Assembly: GCA_021157805.1 (NCBI GenBank)
Contig: JAGGVW010000166.1
Location: 1-6,912 of the forward strand
Source of the DNA: a bacterium
Lineage (GTDB): Bacteria > Ratteibacteria > UBA8468 > B48-G9 > JAFGKM01
Direction: 5' to 3'
DNA: 6,912 nt
The notes under the pieces were generated by a model. It was not told where the DNA came from. It did not search any database and was given only the letters and a program-made list of their open reading frames with translations. Of the stretch, positions 6,567 through 6,912 are shown piece after piece. The position numbers and the translations under genes were made by a program. Numbering within the stretch: position 1 is the stretch's first letter; every line of letters begins with the position of its first letter.

Positions 6567-6567
6567 T
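6562..6567 (+). promoter_or_regulatory. Ribosome-binding site of the UPF0158 gene
   Basis: GGTGAT spans the stop codon of the nucleotidyltransferase gene and ends 3 nt before the ATG at 6571. It corresponds to the 3' half of the extended Shine-Dalgarno (GGAGGTGAT), so the effective spacing is normal. It supports the start and the co-translation of the two genes. Confidence 0.45.
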
Positions 6568-6570
6568 GAA

Positions 6571-6912
6571 ATGCCAAAAAGAAAAGTAAAAATAAAGATG
6601 GATGAGCTTCTTGAATATTTTGAAGAAGGTAGTTATGAGGTTCAGTATTTTCTTGACATAGAAAAGGGTGAAATTATTACTTTAATGGAATGGGATGAAG
6701 ATGAAAAGTTAAGAGAAGAAATTGAATTTGGAGGAGAAAGATATATTTTACTACCTGAACAGGACTCAAGAGCAGGATACAGAGATATGGTTGACTTTAC
6801 TGAAACAGTAGAAGACCAGAATTTACAGGAAAAATTATGGATTGCTCTTGATGGTAAAGGTGCTTTCAGAAGATTTAAGGATGTTCTGTATAATTATCCT
6901 GAAGAAAGAGAA
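6571..6912 (+). CDS. UPF0158 family protein, 3' end cut by the window
   Basis: The frame is open from the ATG at 6571 to the window end, giving 114 residues with no stop. The sequence MDELLEYFEEGSYEVQYFLDIEKGEIITL (10-38) followed by acidic residues, then RYILLPEQDSRAGYRDMVDFTETV (about 57-80) and LWIALDGKGAFRRFKDVLYNYPE (about 89-111), matches the UPF0158 family. Its members are small cytosolic proteins of unknown function, usually about 130-160 aa, so roughly the last quarter is outside. The family is strongly conserved in the YR.M..F and GKGAFRRFK blocks, both present. The gene is 4 nt after the nucleotidyltransferase stop, in the same direction, so it is likely part of the same transcript. 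Whether it works with the nucleotidyltransferase is unknown. Confidence 0.88.
   Translation, partial: MPKRKVKIKMDELLEYFEEGSYEVQYFLDIEKGEIITLMEWDEDEKLREEIEFGGERYILLPEQDSRAGYRDMVDFTETVEDQNLQEKLWIALDGKGAFRRFKDVLYNYPEERE

Overview
The window is an AT-rich, gene-dense bacterial segment with every gene on the + strand. AGA/AGG and ATA codons are common, genes abut or overlap, and proteins are Lys/Glu/Ile-rich. This style fits a low-GC, possibly thermophilic or anaerobic, probably uncultured bacterium. That is inference: no rRNA or other taxonomic marker is present, so I do not name a phylum.

Region 1 (1-5259) is a compact run of conserved housekeeping genes: the 3' nine-tenths of an EF-G-like (EF-G2 type) GTPase, a DUF151/bifunctional-nuclease protein, a YebC/TACO1-family protein, and the complete Holliday-junction machinery ruvC-ruvA-ruvB. 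Junctions range from +5 nt to an overlap of 32 nt, and no terminator is visible inside, so it reads as one operon. RuvC starts with TTG and has no visible Shine-Dalgarno. RuvA starts inside the ruvC end. All catalytic and nucleotide-binding motifs of RuvA, RuvB and RuvC are intact.

Region 2 (5260-5793) looks intergenic but holds the wreck of a cas6 gene (CRISPR RNA-processing endoribonuclease). Its ATG is 5 nt after the ruvB stop. A good Cas6 N-terminus is followed by an internal deletion with a frame change, then a good Cas6 middle, then an eroded C-terminal part without the expected glycine-rich ending. No CRISPR repeats or other cas genes lie in the window.

Region 3 (5794-6912) is a second short operon. 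A 69-aa basic protein of unknown function overlaps by 4 nt (ATGA) a 188-aa AbiEii/DUF6036-like nucleotidyltransferase with an intact GG...DxD...D active site. A UPF0158-family gene follows 4 nt later and runs off the window end. A possible promoter with a perfect TATAAT sits just before the small gene, in the remains of cas6. The small protein plus nucleotidyltransferase resembles a toxin-antitoxin or defence-type cassette. This, together with the cas6 fossil, is the most interesting part of the window.
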